From: Nocardiopsis quinghaiensis | GTDB lineage: Bacteria; Actinomycetota; Actinomycetes; Streptosporangiales; Streptosporangiaceae | Assembly: GCF_008638365.1 (NCBI RefSeq) | Contig: NZ_VWVU01000007.1 | Location: 124,001 to 188,000 of the forward strand | Reading direction: 5' to 3' | DNA: 64,000 nucleotides | Shown here: positions 37,194 through 48,576 of the stretch, in pieces | How positions within the stretch are numbered: position 1 is the first letter of the stretch | Layout: each line of letters starts with the position of its first letter | The notes under the pieces: model-generated | Database searches by the model: none | Told to the model about the DNA's origin: nothing | Seen by the model: only the letters and a program-made list of their open reading frames with translations | Position numbers and translations under genes: made by a program

Positions 37194-39721
37194 CAGGAGC
37201 CGCGGATGTCCTCCAGGACGGCGGGCAGGTCGTCGGGGGTGACCAGCACGTCGCGGGCCTTGGACCCCTCGCTGGGGCCGACCACGTCGCGGCTCTCCAT
37301 GAGGTCCATCAGGCGGCCCGCCTTGGCGAAGCCGACGCGCAGCTTGCGCTGGAGCATGGACGTGGACCCGAACTGGGTGGTGACCACCAGCTCGACGGCC
37401 TGCAGGAGCAGGTCGAGGTCGTCGCCGATGTCCTCGTCGATCTCCTTCTTCTTGGTCGCGGGGGCGGCCACGTCCTCGCGGTAGCTGGGCGCGGACTGCT
37501 TCTTGCAGTGGTCGACGATCCCCCGGATCTCCTTCTCCGCGACCCAGGCGTTCTGGAGGCGGATGGGCTTGCCCGCGCCCATCGGCAGGAAGAGGGCGTC
37601 GCCCTTGCCGACGAGCTTCTCGGCCCCGGGCTGGTCGAGGATGACCCGGCTGTCGGACAGGCTGGAGGTGGCGAAGGCCAGGCGGGAGGGCACGTTGGCC
37701 TTGATCAGGCCGGTGACGACGTCGACGCTGGGCCGCTGGGTGGCCAGCACCAGGTGGATGCCGGCGGCGCGGGCCAGCTGGGTGATGCGCACGACGGCGT
37801 CCTCCACGTCGCGGGGGGCGACCATCATCAGGTCGGCCAGCTCGTCCACGATCACCAGCAGGTAGGGATAGGGCTCGTACTGGCGCTCGCTGCCGGGCGG
37901 GGCGGTCAGCTCACCGGTGCGCACGGCGGCGTTGAAGTCGTCTATGTGCCGGTACCCGGAGGCGGCCAGGTCGTCGTAGCGGCGGTCCATCTCCCCCACC
38001 ACCCACTGCAGGGCCTCGGCGGCCCGCTTGGGGTTGGTGATGATGGGGGTGATCAGGTGCGGGATGCCCTCGTACATGGTCAGCTCGACCCGTTTGGGGT
38101 CGACCAGGATCATCCGCACCTCGTCGGGCGTGGCGCGCATCATCAGCGAGGTGATCAGCCCGTTGATGCAGGTGGACTTACCCGCGCCGGTGGCACCGGC
38201 GACCAGCACGTGCGGCATCTTGGCCAGGTTCGCGACCACGTTGGAACCCTCGACGTCCTTGCCCAGGCCGACCAGCATGGGATGGTCGTCCGAGGTCGCC
38301 GCCGGGGACCGCAGCACGTCGCCCAGGCTCACGATGTCCTTGTCGGTGTTGGGGATCTCCACACCGATCGCGGACTTGCCGGGGATGGGCGACTGGATGC
38401 GCACGTCGGCGCTCTTGACGGACAGGGAGATGTTCTTGGCCAGGGCGGTGACCTTCTCGACCTTGACCGCCGGGCCCAGCTCGATCTCGTAGCGGGTCAC
38501 CGTCGGACCGCGGGTGAAGCCGGTGACGTCGGCGTCGATGTTGAACTGGGTGAGCACCCCGGACAGGGCCGCCACGACCTCGTCGTTGGCCTTGGTGCGC
38601 GGCTTGGACGGGCTGCCGGGCTTGAGCATGGTCGGCGCGGGCAGCTCGTAGTCGCCCTCCACCACGCGGGAGGGGATGGTCAGCTGCTCGGTGGTGGCGG
38701 GCGCCGGTGTGGGGTCGGGGACCGCCGCCTTCTTCCTCCCCCGCGCGGCCCTCCTCCCGGCTCCGGCCTCCTCGGCCGTCTCCGTTCCCGTTCCCGTCTC
38801 CTCGGCCCCGGCCGGCAGGGCGGACTTCTCCTCCTCGCCGGTGAGCGCGGGGACCGCGGGTTCACCGGGCAGCACCGGGCTGTCGTAGGGGCGCTCGTGG
38901 TCGCCCGCCACGGTTCCGCCGCTCTTCCTCCCGGGCTTGCGCCCGCGCGCCCTGGCGGGCTTCCTCTCCGTGTCGGCGCCCAGGATGCCGATCCCCGAGT
39001 CGGGTCCGTCGTCGCGCTCCATGAGTGCGGTGAACAGGGTCTGCAGGCGCTCGGGGATACGTCGGATGGGGGTGGCGGTGACCACCAGGACGCCGAAGAC
39101 CAGCACCAGGAACAGCAGCACCCCGGTCAGCCAGGGGGTGACCACGGCGCTGAGCGGCCCGGAGGCGACGAAGCCGATGAGCCCGCCCGCCCCCTGGAGG
39201 GCCTCCAGGCCGTCGGAGGGCCGCGGGATGCCGCGGGCGATGTGGATCAGTCCGAGCAGGCCCAGCATGATCGCGGTGAAGCCGATGAACAGACGTCCCG
39301 CGTCACCCTCCCGGCCGTTGCCGGGGGTACGCATCAGCCTGATCGCGACCGGCAGGAACAGCAGCGGCAGGATCGGGGAGAACGTGCCGAAGCCGCCGGC
39401 CACGACCATGCGGGTGTACTCCAGCAGCAGCCCGTCGCTGCGCCACCACACGGCGGCGGCGATGAGGATCCCCGCGGCGAGCAGGACCAGCCCGGCCCCG
39501 TCGCGGCGCAGGTCGGGGTCCAGCCCCCGGGTGCTGCGGCCCACCGCCCGGGCTGAGCCGCCGACGGTGTGCGCGACCAGTTTCCACAGCACCAGCAGGA
39601 ACTGGCCGAACATGGTGACGGCGAGGGCGATCGGCCCGTCGGGCATGCGCTTCCTCGCCGCGGACTTGCGCGTGGCGGGCTTCTTGCGTCCGGAACCTCC
39701 GGAGGAGGCGCGCGTGGCCAT
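37193..39721 (-). CDS. ftsK: DNA translocase FtsK
   Basis: FtsK pumps chromosomal DNA through the division septum and helps resolve dimers. The 842-residue protein has four N-terminal membrane helices (~residues 30-210). A linker follows, then the motor with Walker A AGATGAGKSTC (~residue 508) and Walker B MILVDPKRVEL. A C-terminal gamma winged helix follows (AVELVVTTQFGSTSMLQRKLRVGFAKAGRLMDLME). The start has GGAGGTG at good distance. The Glu/Gly/Ala-rich linker is typical of actinobacterial homologues. Confidence 0.95.
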   Translation of the reverse strand: MATRASSGGSGRKKPATRKSAARKRMPDGPIALAVTMFGQFLLVLWKLVAHTVGGSARAVGRSTRGLDPDLRRDGAGLVLLAAGILIAAAVWWRSDGLLLEYTRMVVAGGFGTFSPILPLLFLPVAIRLMRTPGNGREGDAGRLFIGFTAIMLGLLGLIHIARGIPRPSDGLEALQGAGGLIGFVASGPLSAVVTPWLTGVLLFLVLVFGVLVVTATPIRRIPERLQTLFTALMERDDGPDSGIGILGADTERKPARARGRKPGRKSGGTVAGDHERPYDSPVLPGEPAVPALTGEEEKSALPAGAEETGTGTETAEEAGAGRRAARGRKKAAVPDPTPAPATTEQLTIPSRVVEGDYELPAPTMLKPGSPSKPRTKANDEVVAALSGVLTQFNIDADVTGFTRGPTVTRYEIELGPAVKVEKVTALAKNISLSVKSADVRIQSPIPGKSAIGVEIPNTDKDIVSLGDVLRSPAATSDDHPMLVGLGKDVEGSNVVANLAKMPHVLVAGATGAGKSTCINGLITSLMMRATPDEVRMILVDPKRVELTMYEGIPHLITPIITNPKRAAEALQWVVGEMDRRYDDLAASGYRHIDDFNAAVRTGELTAPPGSERQYEPYPYLLVIVDELADLMMVAPRDVEDAVVRITQLARAAGIHLVLATQRPSVDVVTGLIKANVPSRLAFATSSLSDSRVILDQPGAEKLVGKGDALFLPMGAGKPIRLQNAWVAEKEIRGIVDHCKKQSAPSYREDVAAPATKKKEIDEDIGDDLDLLLQAVELVVTTQFGSTSMLQRKLRVGFAKAGRLMDLMESRDVVGPSEGSKARDVLVTPDDLPAVLEDIRGS

Positions 39722-39890
39722 CGGGGGTCACCTCCGGGAGAACGGGGTCGTTCGTGCGGTCGGGCAGGACGGCCCGCCACGGCGAGCAGCCTACTGGGGT
39801 GTCCACGCCGTCCGCCTCCCACGGGACGGCGTGTCGCCCGAACGGAGCGGCGTGTCGCGCTTCCGCCCGAGGACGCGCGGCCCCGGGAAC

Positions 39891-39932
39891 GCGAGCGGCC
39901 CGGGCGCGCCGTGGCGCGTCCGGGCCGCTCGC
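39891..39932 (-). terminator. rnj terminator
   Basis: A 20-bp stem with one G-T pair (39891-39910 against 39913-39932; outer arms GCGAGCGGCCCGG) and minimal loop, 17 bp after the rnj stop. Confidence 0.8.
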
Positions 39933-39948
39933 CGTACCGTGTTCCGGG

Positions 39949-41634
39949 TCAGACCTCGACCAGAACGGGGATGATCATGGGACGACGCCGGTAGTTGTCG
40001 CTGACCCAGCGGCCCGTGTTGCGGCGGATGAGCTGCCGCAGCTGGTGGGGGTCGTTGACCCCGTCCCGGGCCGCCTTGTCCAGGGCGTCCTGGATCCTGT
40101 CGACGACGTCGTCGTAGGCGTCCGCGCTGATGCCCGCGCCGCGGGTGTGGATCTCGGGCTCACCGAGGATCTTGCCCGTGGTGGAGTCCACCGCCACGAC
40201 GACGGAGACGAAGCCCTCATCGCCGAGGATGCGGCGGTCCTTCAGCGAGGCCTCGGTGACGTCGCCGACCGAGGAGCCGTCCACGTACACGTACCCGGCC
40301 TGGACCGCGCCGACGATCTTGGCGCGGTTCTTGTACAGGTCCACGGCCACGCCGTCCTCGGCGATGACGATGCGGTCGCTGGGCACGCCCGTGAGCTTGG
40401 CCAGGTCGGCGTGGGCACGCATGTGCCGCCACTCGCCGTGCACCGGCATGAAGTTGCGCGGATGCACCATGTTGAGCACGTACATCAGCTCGCCCGCGGA
40501 CGCGTGCCCGGACACGTGCACCAGGGCGTTGCCCTTGTGCACGACCTTGGCGCCCCAGCGGGTCAGTCCGTTGATCACCCGGTTGACCGAGTTCTCGTTG
40601 CCGGGGATCAGTGAGGAGGCGAGCAGGACGGTGTCGCCCTCCTCGATCCGGATCTGGTGGTCCCGGTTGGCCATCCGGCTGAGCGCCGCCATCGGCTCGC
40701 CCTGCGAGCCCGTGCAGACCATGAGCACCTCTTCCGGGCGCACCTGGTCGAGCTGCTTGGCGTCGATGATGGTGTCGCCGGGAACGCTCAGGTAGCCCAG
40801 GTCGCGCGCGATGTTCATGTTGCGGACCATGGAGCGGCCCACGAACGCGATCTTGCGCCCGTGCTGGACGGCGGCGTCGATGACCTGCTGGACGCGGTGC
40901 ACGTGCGAGGCGAAGCAGGCCACCACGATGCGCTTCTCGGCCGTCCGGAACACCTTGTCGATGGCCTCGTTCAGGTTGCGCTCGCTGACGACGAAGCCGG
41001 GCTGCTCGGCGTTGGTGGAGTCCGACAGCAGCAGGTCGACGCCCTCGTCGCCGAACCGGGCGAAGCCCGCCAGGTCGGTCAGGCGGCCGTCCAGCGGCAG
41101 CTGGTCCATCTTGAAGTCACCGGTGTGCAGCACCGTCCCGGCCGGGGTGCGGATGCCCACGGCGAGCGCGTCCGGGATGGAGTGGTTGACCGCGAAGAAC
41201 TCCAGGTTGAAGGGGCCGCAGTCGTGCCGCTCCCCCTCCTCCACCAGGACGGTCTCCGGCTTGATGCGGTGCTCGCCCAGCTTGGCGGTGATCAGCGCCA
41301 GGGTGAGCTTGGAGCCGATGAGCGGGATGTCGGGCCGCTCGCGCAGCAGGAACGGCACACCGCCGATGTGGTCCTCGTGCCCGTGGGTGAGCACGATCGC
41401 CTCGACGTCGTCGAGCCGGTCCCGGATGTGGTCGAAGTCCGGCAGGATCAGGTCGACACCGGGCTGCTCCTCCTCGGGGAAGAGCACGCCGCAGTCCACG
41501 ATGAGCAGGCGCCCGTCGTACTCGAAGACCGTCATGTTGCGGCCGATCTCGCCGAGGCCGCCCAGGGGGACGATGCGCAGGGCGCCCTTGCCCAGGGGCG
41601 GCGGCGAGCTCAGCTCGGGGTGCGGATGACTCAT
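39949..41634 (-). CDS. rnj: Ribonuclease J
   Basis: RNase J is a metallo-beta-lactamase-fold RNase with 5'-3' exo- and endonuclease activity in mRNA decay and rRNA processing. The 561-residue protein has GGLGEIGRNM, the metal motif THGHEDHIGG (~residue 83), VLHTGDFKMDQ, LLSDSTNAEQPGF, SGHASAGEL and MPVHGEWRH. The beta-CASP and C-terminal RNase J domains are complete. ATGA overlap with dapA upstream, the common dapA-rnj arrangement of actinobacteria. Confidence 0.95.
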   Translation of the reverse strand: MSHPHPELSSPPPLGKGALRIVPLGGLGEIGRNMTVFEYDGRLLIVDCGVLFPEEEQPGVDLILPDFDHIRDRLDDVEAIVLTHGHEDHIGGVPFLLRERPDIPLIGSKLTLALITAKLGEHRIKPETVLVEEGERHDCGPFNLEFFAVNHSIPDALAVGIRTPAGTVLHTGDFKMDQLPLDGRLTDLAGFARFGDEGVDLLLSDSTNAEQPGFVVSERNLNEAIDKVFRTAEKRIVVACFASHVHRVQQVIDAAVQHGRKIAFVGRSMVRNMNIARDLGYLSVPGDTIIDAKQLDQVRPEEVLMVCTGSQGEPMAALSRMANRDHQIRIEEGDTVLLASSLIPGNENSVNRVINGLTRWGAKVVHKGNALVHVSGHASAGELMYVLNMVHPRNFMPVHGEWRHMRAHADLAKLTGVPSDRIVIAEDGVAVDLYKNRAKIVGAVQAGYVYVDGSSVGDVTEASLKDRRILGDEGFVSVVVAVDSTTGKILGEPEIHTRGAGISADAYDDVVDRIQDALDKAARDGVNDPHQLRQLIRRNTGRWVSDNYRRRPMIIPVLVEV

Positions 41635-42602
41635 ACGGATCCCTCCGTGAGGCGCTCGACGCGCACGGCGCTGGCGGGGACGGCCTGGTGCGGGGCCAGA
41701 CCGATGGGGCCCTTGACGCCCGCGGCGGCCAGGTCCTCGCGCAGGAGGGCCTGGAGCTCGGACGAGGCGTCGGCGAGCGGTGTGCGCACCGGGCCGGAGG
41801 GCAGTCCGAACAGGTTGAGGACGGCCTTCGTGGTGATGACGCCCTGGGTGCGGAACATGCCGGTGTAGACCGGGGTGAGGCGGCGGTGGATGGCCAGGGC
41901 CTGACCGACCTCGCCCTTCTCGAAGGCGTCGATCATGTCGCGCAGGTCGGAGCCGACGATGTGGCCGACGACGCTGACGAACCCGGCGGCGCCGACGGAC
42001 AGCAGCGGCAGGTTGAGGATGTCGGTGCCGCAGTAGAAGGCCAGGTCGGTGCGCTCCATGACCCATGAGCTGGCGCCGACGTTGTCCTTGGCGTCCTTGT
42101 TGGCCACGATGCGCGGGTGCTCGGCCAGCCGGACCAGGGTCTCGGAGGCGATCGGCGTCCCGGTGCGGTGCGGGATGTCGTAGAGCATGACCGGCAGGTC
42201 GGTGGAGTCGGCGATCGACGTGAAGTGCCGGATGAGGCCTTCCTGCGGCGGCTTGTTGTAGTACGGGGTGACCGTCAGCAGGCCGTGTGCCCCCGCCTTC
42301 TCGGCCGCCTTGGCCAGCCTGATGCTGTGGCGGGTGTCGTTGGTGCCGACCCCGGCGACGACCGTGGCGCGGTCACCGACGGCCTCCACGACGGACCTGA
42401 GGACGCGGTCCTTCTCGTCGTCGCTGGTCGTGGGCGACTCGCCAGTGGTACCGCTGATGATGAGGCCGTCGTTGTGCTGTTCGTCGACGAGGTAGGTGGC
42501 CAGTCTGGCCGCGCCCTCGTAGTCGAGCTCCCCGTCTTCGAGCATCGGGGTGACCATAGCGGTCAACATCTTGCCGAACGGGCGGTTCTTGGTGTCCACC
42601 AT
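41631..42602 (-). CDS. dapA: 4-hydroxy-tetrahydrodipicolinate synthase
   Basis: DapA condenses pyruvate with aspartate semialdehyde at the entry to the diaminopimelate/lysine pathway. In the 323-residue chain the catalytic residues are in place: GTTGE (Thr52-Thr53), Tyr115 in TPYYNKP, Tyr141 in LYDIPHRTG and Schiff-base Lys169 in ANKDAKD. The ATG has no Shine-Dalgarno sequence nearby. Product needed for cell wall, as for dapF and dapB elsewhere in this window. Confidence 0.95.
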   Translation of the reverse strand: MVDTKNRPFGKMLTAMVTPMLEDGELDYEGAARLATYLVDEQHNDGLIISGTTGESPTTSDDEKDRVLRSVVEAVGDRATVVAGVGTNDTRHSIRLAKAAEKAGAHGLLTVTPYYNKPPQEGLIRHFTSIADSTDLPVMLYDIPHRTGTPIASETLVRLAEHPRIVANKDAKDNVGASSWVMERTDLAFYCGTDILNLPLLSVGAAGFVSVVGHIVGSDLRDMIDAFEKGEVGQALAIHRRLTPVYTGMFRTQGVITTKAVLNLFGLPSGPVRTPLADASSELQALLREDLAAAGVKGPIGLAPHQAVPASAVRVERLTEGSV

Positions 42603-42941
42603 CGTGTGTGAAAGGCGTGCGGACCGCCGCCCGCGGGCGGTGGGGTCCGTGGTAGCCCCTCCTCCTCTCGGTGTGCGTCGGCAGCTGTGGACGTCCCGTG
42701 TCTTCCGTGCACGGGTGGGCGGCGCTGCGTGTCCGCCACCACGACCGGCGTGTGCACGACGGTCGCGGGGAAGATCTGTGGTGCCCCTGGGGGCGCGGGA
42801 CCGCGGTCCCGCCAGGCCACCGTCCTCGTAGGTCGAGGTTGGTGGCTCCGAGAATGTGAACCTACCCGTCCCGGGCCCGTGCCATCCGGCCGGGCCCGGG
42901 GTCCGCACGCAGGTCAGGGCGGACGGGAGGGTGTGGAAGGG
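42603..42941. promoter_or_regulatory. Leader/promoter region of dapA
   Basis: A 339-bp gap between dapA and the holin-like gene, no convincing ORF. It holds a perfect 14-bp palindrome CCGCCCGCGGGCGG (42627-42640), about 25 bp before the dapA ATG, which would form a hairpin in the mRNA leader. No riboswitch pattern recognised. Confidence 0.4.
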
Positions 42942-43322
42942 CTAGTCGTCCCCGCCGTCGGGAAGGAACATGCTCAACAGCCAGCTGACGATGGTGACGA
43001 CGATCGCACCCCAGAACGCGGGCCAGAAACCCTCGATGTGGAAGGGCAGGTCGAACAATCCTGCGATCCAGTCCGTGAGCAGGAGCAGGAATGCGTTCAC
43101 CACCAGGCCGATCAGGCCCAGGGTCAGAGCGTAGAACAAGCACCCGACCGCTTTGACGATCGGTTTGATGATCGCGTTGACCACGCCGAAGATCGCGCCG
43201 ACGGCGAGGTAGACCAGGATCTGGCCGACCGTGTCCTGTGCCGTGACATCGATCCCGTCGATCAGGAAGACCGCCGCCCAAAGGGCGAGCGCGTTCACGA
43301 TAACTCTGATAATGAGGCTCAC
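42942..43322 (-). CDS. Phage-holin-superfamily-IV-type membrane protein
   Basis: A 126-residue protein with four hydrophobic helices: LIIRVIVNALALWAAVFLI, VGQILVYLAVGAIFGVVNAII, GCLFYALTLGLIGLVVNAFLLLL and FWPAFWGAIVVTIVSWLLSMFL. These fit the holin-4-2/DUF360-like membrane family, which is widespread in chromosomes and has no proven role; this copy has no phage neighbours. I use GTG at 43322 (VSLIIRV) with GGGAA upstream; a TTG at 43349 is the alternative. Confidence 0.75.
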   Translation of the reverse strand: MSLIIRVIVNALALWAAVFLIDGIDVTAQDTVGQILVYLAVGAIFGVVNAIIKPIVKAVGCLFYALTLGLIGLVVNAFLLLLTDWIAGLFDLPFHIEGFWPAFWGAIVVTIVSWLLSMFLPDGGDD

Positions 43323-43419
43323 AAGGTAGATGTTCCCATGCCATGGCAAGGTCCCGAAACTCCGGCGTAGGTGACCTTGCCTTCAGGCGTGTCGCAACCC
43401 CCTCGAAGGAGACCCCACC

Positions 43420-43974
43420 GTGTCCAGTGCCCAGTTCGTCCGCCCCGCCCGCGCCTCCGACGTGAACACCGTCGTCGACGTCCAGGTGGCCTCCTGGCGG
43501 GCGGTGTACGGGGCGCTGCTGCCCGAGGACGTGACCGAGGCGCTGGGCGGCGAGGAGGCCCGTGAGCAGTTCCGCGAGCAGTGGACCACGGCCCTGCAGT
43601 CCCCGCCGACCTCCAGGCACAAGCTGGTGGTGTCCACCGACGAGGTCGGCGGGGTGCGGACGGTGACCGGGTTCGCGGCGTTCGGCCCGGCCGGGGACCC
43701 GGACCTGTGGCCCGCCACGGACGCGGAGGTGTTCGCCCTGCACGTGGACCCGGCGCGGGCGCGCGAGGGACACGGCAGCCGCCTGGTGAACGCGTGCGTG
43801 GACCACCTGGTGGACGACGGTTTCGGCACCGTGCACGTGTGGGTGCCCGAGGCCGACAACGCGCTGCGCACGTTCTTCGAGGCCTCCGGGTGGCGCCCGG
43901 ACGGCGCCCGCCGGGAGATCGACATGGGGAGTCTGCTCCCGATGGTGCGCCTGCACGCGGCGATCTCCCGCTGA
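43420..43974 (+). CDS. GNAT family N-acetyltransferase
   Basis: A 184-residue acetyltransferase: FVRPARASDVNTVVDVQVASWRAVYGALLP is the typical N-terminal strand-helix. VFALHVDPARAREGHGSRLVNACVDHLVDDG is the acetyl-CoA loop, here REGHGS, and VWVPEADNALRTFFEASGWRPDG the last conserved part. The GTG has GAAGGAG at 43405-43411. Substrate unknown. It could be transcribed with menA, 142 bp downstream. Confidence 0.85.
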   Translation: MSSAQFVRPARASDVNTVVDVQVASWRAVYGALLPEDVTEALGGEEAREQFREQWTTALQSPPTSRHKLVVSTDEVGGVRTVTGFAAFGPAGDPDLWPATDAEVFALHVDPARAREGHGSRLVNACVDHLVDDGFGTVHVWVPEADNALRTFFEASGWRPDGARREIDMGSLLPMVRLHAAISR

Positions 43975-44116
43975 GCCGTCCTCCCGGCCCGGTGACCCGG
44001 TCCGGACAACGGGTGGACGCGGGTCGGGACCGCCCTGGGCAGGGACTACCTTGGGGTGGTTGTCTCGGCGCGCACCGGATGGTACGCGCCGTCGTCGAAC
44101 TGGGAGGGACCGGCGC

Positions 44117-44989
44117 GTGGCCACGGTCAGTGAATGGGTCTCGGGGCTGCGTCCCCGTACACTTCCGAACTCCGTCGTGCCGGTGGCGGTCGGCACGTCC
44201 CTGGCCTTCGCCCTGGGCGGGTTCGTCTGGTGGAAGGCGCTGCTGGCCCTGGTGGTGTCCATGGCGCTGCAGGTCGGCGTGAACTTCGCCAACGACTACA
44301 GCGACGGCGTGAAGGGCACCGACACCGAGGCGCGGACGGGCCCGGTCCGGTTGACCGCGACCGGCCTGGCCGCGCCGCGACAGGTGCTGGCGGCGGCCCT
44401 GGGCGGCTTCGCCCTCGCCGGTGTGGTCGGCCTGGTCCTGGTCGCGACCTCGTCGTGGTGGCTGCTGCTGGTGGGCGCCCTGGCGATCGCGGCGGCCTGG
44501 TACTACACCGGCGGCCGCTCTCCGTACGGGTACCGGGGCCTGGGCGAGGTCTCGGTGTTCGTGTTCTTCGGCGTGGTGGCCGTGGTGGGCACGGTGTTCG
44601 TGCAGACGGGATCGGCACCGTGGCAGGCGTGGGTGGCGTCGGTGCCGGTGGGCCTGCTGTCCTGCTCGGTACTGGTGATCAACAACCTGCGCGACATCCC
44701 GACCGACCGCGAGACCGGCAAGATCACCCTGGCCGTGCGGCTGGGCGAGACGGGTACCCGGCGCCTGTACGCGGGCGCGGTCGTGGTCGCCTACGCGGCG
44801 GCTCTGGCGCTGGCCCCGGTGTCCTGGTGGACGCCTCTGGTGCTGCTGTCGGTACCGCTCGCGGTGCCGCCGGTGCGGCGCGTGCTGGGCGGCCAGGTCG
44901 GCCGCGACCTGGTGCTGGGCCTGGGAGAGACCGGGAAGCTCCAGACGGCCTTCGGCGTGCTGTTCTCGGCCGCGCTGCTGCTGGGCTGA
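44117..44989 (+). CDS. menA: 1,4-dihydroxy-2-naphthoate polyprenyltransferase
   Basis: MenA joins a polyprenyl chain to DHNA at the membrane, giving demethylmenaquinone. It is a UbiA-family enzyme of 290 residues with about eight helices. The two Asp-rich motifs are NDYSDGVKGTD and INNLRDIPTDRETGK. The GTG start has GGGAGGG 8 nt upstream. The downstream methyltransferase is not MenG-like enough to be called so. Confidence 0.93.
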   Translation: MATVSEWVSGLRPRTLPNSVVPVAVGTSLAFALGGFVWWKALLALVVSMALQVGVNFANDYSDGVKGTDTEARTGPVRLTATGLAAPRQVLAAALGGFALAGVVGLVLVATSSWWLLLVGALAIAAAWYYTGGRSPYGYRGLGEVSVFVFFGVVAVVGTVFVQTGSAPWQAWVASVPVGLLSCSVLVINNLRDIPTDRETGKITLAVRLGETGTRRLYAGAVVVAYAAALALAPVSWWTPLVLLSVPLAVPPVRRVLGGQVGRDLVLGLGETGKLQTAFGVLFSAALLLG

Positions 44990-44999
44990 CCCCGGCGCC

Positions 45000-45020
45000 C
45001 CGGGGCCGCGGAGGCCCCGG
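45000..45020 (+). terminator. Terminator after menA
   Basis: CCGGGGCC (45000-45007), GCGGA, GGCCCCGG (45013-45020): a perfect 8-bp stem 10 bp after the menA stop. Confidence 0.65.
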
Positions 45021-45148
45021 CCGCGGGCGGTTCCCGGGCCGACACGCCGGACGGCCGACCGCACAGCGGCCTCCCGCTCCTTCCACGGGCAGTAGGATGC
45101 CGCCCACCCGAGACAGGTGCGTACGACACGGCAGGGAGAGATGACACC

Positions 45149-45832
45149 GTGCCCGGTGAGGACACCGCCCCCGACCCCCTCGAGCAGGCTCCGGACCCAC
45201 AGGCGTGGGCGGAGCGCTCGGCCCGGCAGGCCGCCGCGTTCGACGCGATCGGTGAGCGCTACGACGAGGCCTTCCCCAGGAAGGAGGGCCAGGAGGACCG
45301 GATACGGCGGCTGCTGGACCTCCTGCCGCCCGACGCGTACGTACTCGACCTGGGGTCGGGCACGGGCGTGCCCACCACCAGACAGCTGGTGGCCGCGGGT
45401 GCGCGGGTCACCGGCTACGAGATCTCCGAGCGCATGATCGAGATCGCCCGCCGGAACGTGCCGGAGGCCACGTTCGTCCAGGCCGACATCCTCGACCTGG
45501 AACCGGTGGAGGCCTCCTACGACGCCATCGTGGCGTTCTTCTCCCTGCTGTGCCTGCCCAAGGCGCGCATCCCCGAGGCGCTGAGCCGTATCCGCGCCTC
45601 CCTGGCGCCGGGCGGGCTGCTGTGCCTGTCCATGGTGGAGGCCGACCTGGACGACGTGGCGATCCCCTTCCTGGGCTCGCACATCCGGGTGTCGGGCTAC
45701 CCGCGCGAGGAGCTGCGCCGGGTGGTGGAGGGGGCCGGGCTGATCGTGGAGGACGAGCGGATCGTCTCCTACGAGCCCGAGGGCGCCCGGCCCGAGGTCC
45801 AGGTGTTCCTCACCTGCCGCCGCGGCGCGTAG
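45149..45832 (+). CDS. Class I SAM-dependent methyltransferase
   Basis: A 227-residue methyltransferase with motif I VLDLGSGTGVPTTRQLVAAG, then VTGYEISERMIEIARRN and FVQADILDLEP. YDAIVAFFSLLCLPKARIPEALSRIRASLAPGGLLCLSM is the rest of the Methyltransf_11/25-type fold. The GTG start has GGGAGAG upstream. Its position after menA invites a quinone role, but it lacks the MenG/UbiE signatures, so the substrate is open. Confidence 0.82.
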   Translation: MPGEDTAPDPLEQAPDPQAWAERSARQAAAFDAIGERYDEAFPRKEGQEDRIRRLLDLLPPDAYVLDLGSGTGVPTTRQLVAAGARVTGYEISERMIEIARRNVPEATFVQADILDLEPVEASYDAIVAFFSLLCLPKARIPEALSRIRASLAPGGLLCLSMVEADLDDVAIPFLGSHIRVSGYPREELRRVVEGAGLIVEDERIVSYEPEGARPEVQVFLTCRRGA

Positions 45833-45919
45833 GGACCGGCCGGCGAAGCGGACCGCGGGGCCGTGTCCCGGACCCGGGACGCGCGCTGGTGCGGTGCCGT
45901 CCCGCCCCCACGCCGTGGC

Positions 45920-45943
45920 CTTGTACCTACAAGTACCTACAAG
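45920..45943. repeat. Short direct and inverted repeat in the gap before dapB
   Basis: TACCTACAAG is directly repeated (45924-45933, 45934-45943), and the first copy with its left flank forms CTTGTA-CC-TACAAG. It is a small AT-rich island in a 198-bp convergent gap with no other feature. Confidence 0.5.
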
Positions 45944-46030
45944 CGGGGCTCGACGCTCGGATCCCGCCCTACGTACGAGGTCGTCCCTGGTCGGGGTCCG
46001 TGGACCGCACCCGGCCGCGGCGGCCCGCCC

Positions 46031-47775
<1,745 letters not shown>

Positions 47776-47838
47776 GGTGCCTCCCTGCGTCCCGGTCGGG
47801 ACGGGTGCGGTGTGCGGAAGGTGGACGGGGACCTCCCC

Positions 47839-48576
47839 TCAGCCCAGCGGACGGACCTCGGTGCGCTCCCCCGTGGCCACGACCAGCGAGTCCTCGGGTA
47901 CCTCGCGCCAGCCGGGCGCGTCGTCGAAGGGCTCCGAGGCGAGGAAGACCCCTCCGCCGGGCTCGCGCAGGGTGAACAGGGTGTCCCCGGCGGCCGTGCC
48001 GACGAGCGCCTCGCCGTCGCCGGCCAGCAGGTTGTAGCGGCCCTCGGAGTGCTCACGGGCCTGGCGGACCACTCCGGCCAGGGTCCCGGCCAGGTCGCCC
48101 GAAGCCCGCCACAGCCGCACGGTGTGCGCGAACAGGGGAGCGGAGTCCAGGGCGGCGCGGGCGTCCAGCGCCCCTCTCGGCGGGGGCGAGGAGAACGCCG
48201 CGGCGAGCGCCTCGTCGTCCCTGACCGCGCCGTTGTGGCTGAACAGCAGCCGGTCGGCGCGGAAGGGCTGGGCGCCCGACTCCTCGGAGCCGAACCCGGG
48301 GGTGGCGTCGCGGACGGCGGCCACCACGCACCCGGAGGTGATGGCGCGGGCGGCGTCGGCGAAGGAGGCGTCGCCCCACATGGGCATGGCCCGGCGGTAG
48401 CGCAGCGGTTCGGCGTCCGCCCGGGGGTACCAGCCGACGCCGAACCCGTCGGCGTTGACGGTGCCGTACCTCTGCATGCGCGGCGCCCAGGACTGGACGT
48501 ACAGCGACCGGGGCGCCGCGTACAGCAGCTCGTGCACCGTGCGCGGCGGCCCCAGGTAGGCGAGGTGGCGGCACAT
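47839..48576 (-). CDS. egtC: Gamma-glutamyl-hercynylcysteine sulfoxide hydrolase EgtC
   Basis: EgtC is an Ntn-type glutamine-amidotransferase-like hydrolase that removes the glutamate from the EgtB product. The 245-residue protein begins MCRHLAYLG, giving the N-terminal nucleophile Cys2 after Met removal. NADGFGVGWY, LLFSHNGAV and EGRYNLLAGDG are further family segments. Its ATG overlaps the egtB stop by one base (TGATG). Confidence 0.95.
   Translation of the reverse strand: MCRHLAYLGPPRTVHELLYAAPRSLYVQSWAPRMQRYGTVNADGFGVGWYPRADAEPLRYRRAMPMWGDASFADAARAITSGCVVAAVRDATPGFGSEESGAQPFRADRLLFSHNGAVRDDEALAAAFSSPPPRGALDARAALDSAPLFAHTVRLWRASGDLAGTLAGVVRQAREHSEGRYNLLAGDGEALVGTAAGDTLFTLREPGGGVFLASEPFDDAPGWREVPEDSLVVATGERTEVRPLG

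Noticed and set aside
42942..43322. Prophage holin
   Set aside because: The protein only shares the membrane-helix pattern of a holin superfamily; no lysin, integrase or phage structural gene is near.
45920..45943. Attachment site or recombination site from the TACCTACAAG repeat
   Set aside because: No integrase, tRNA or foreign segment is adjacent and no second distant copy was noticed in the window.
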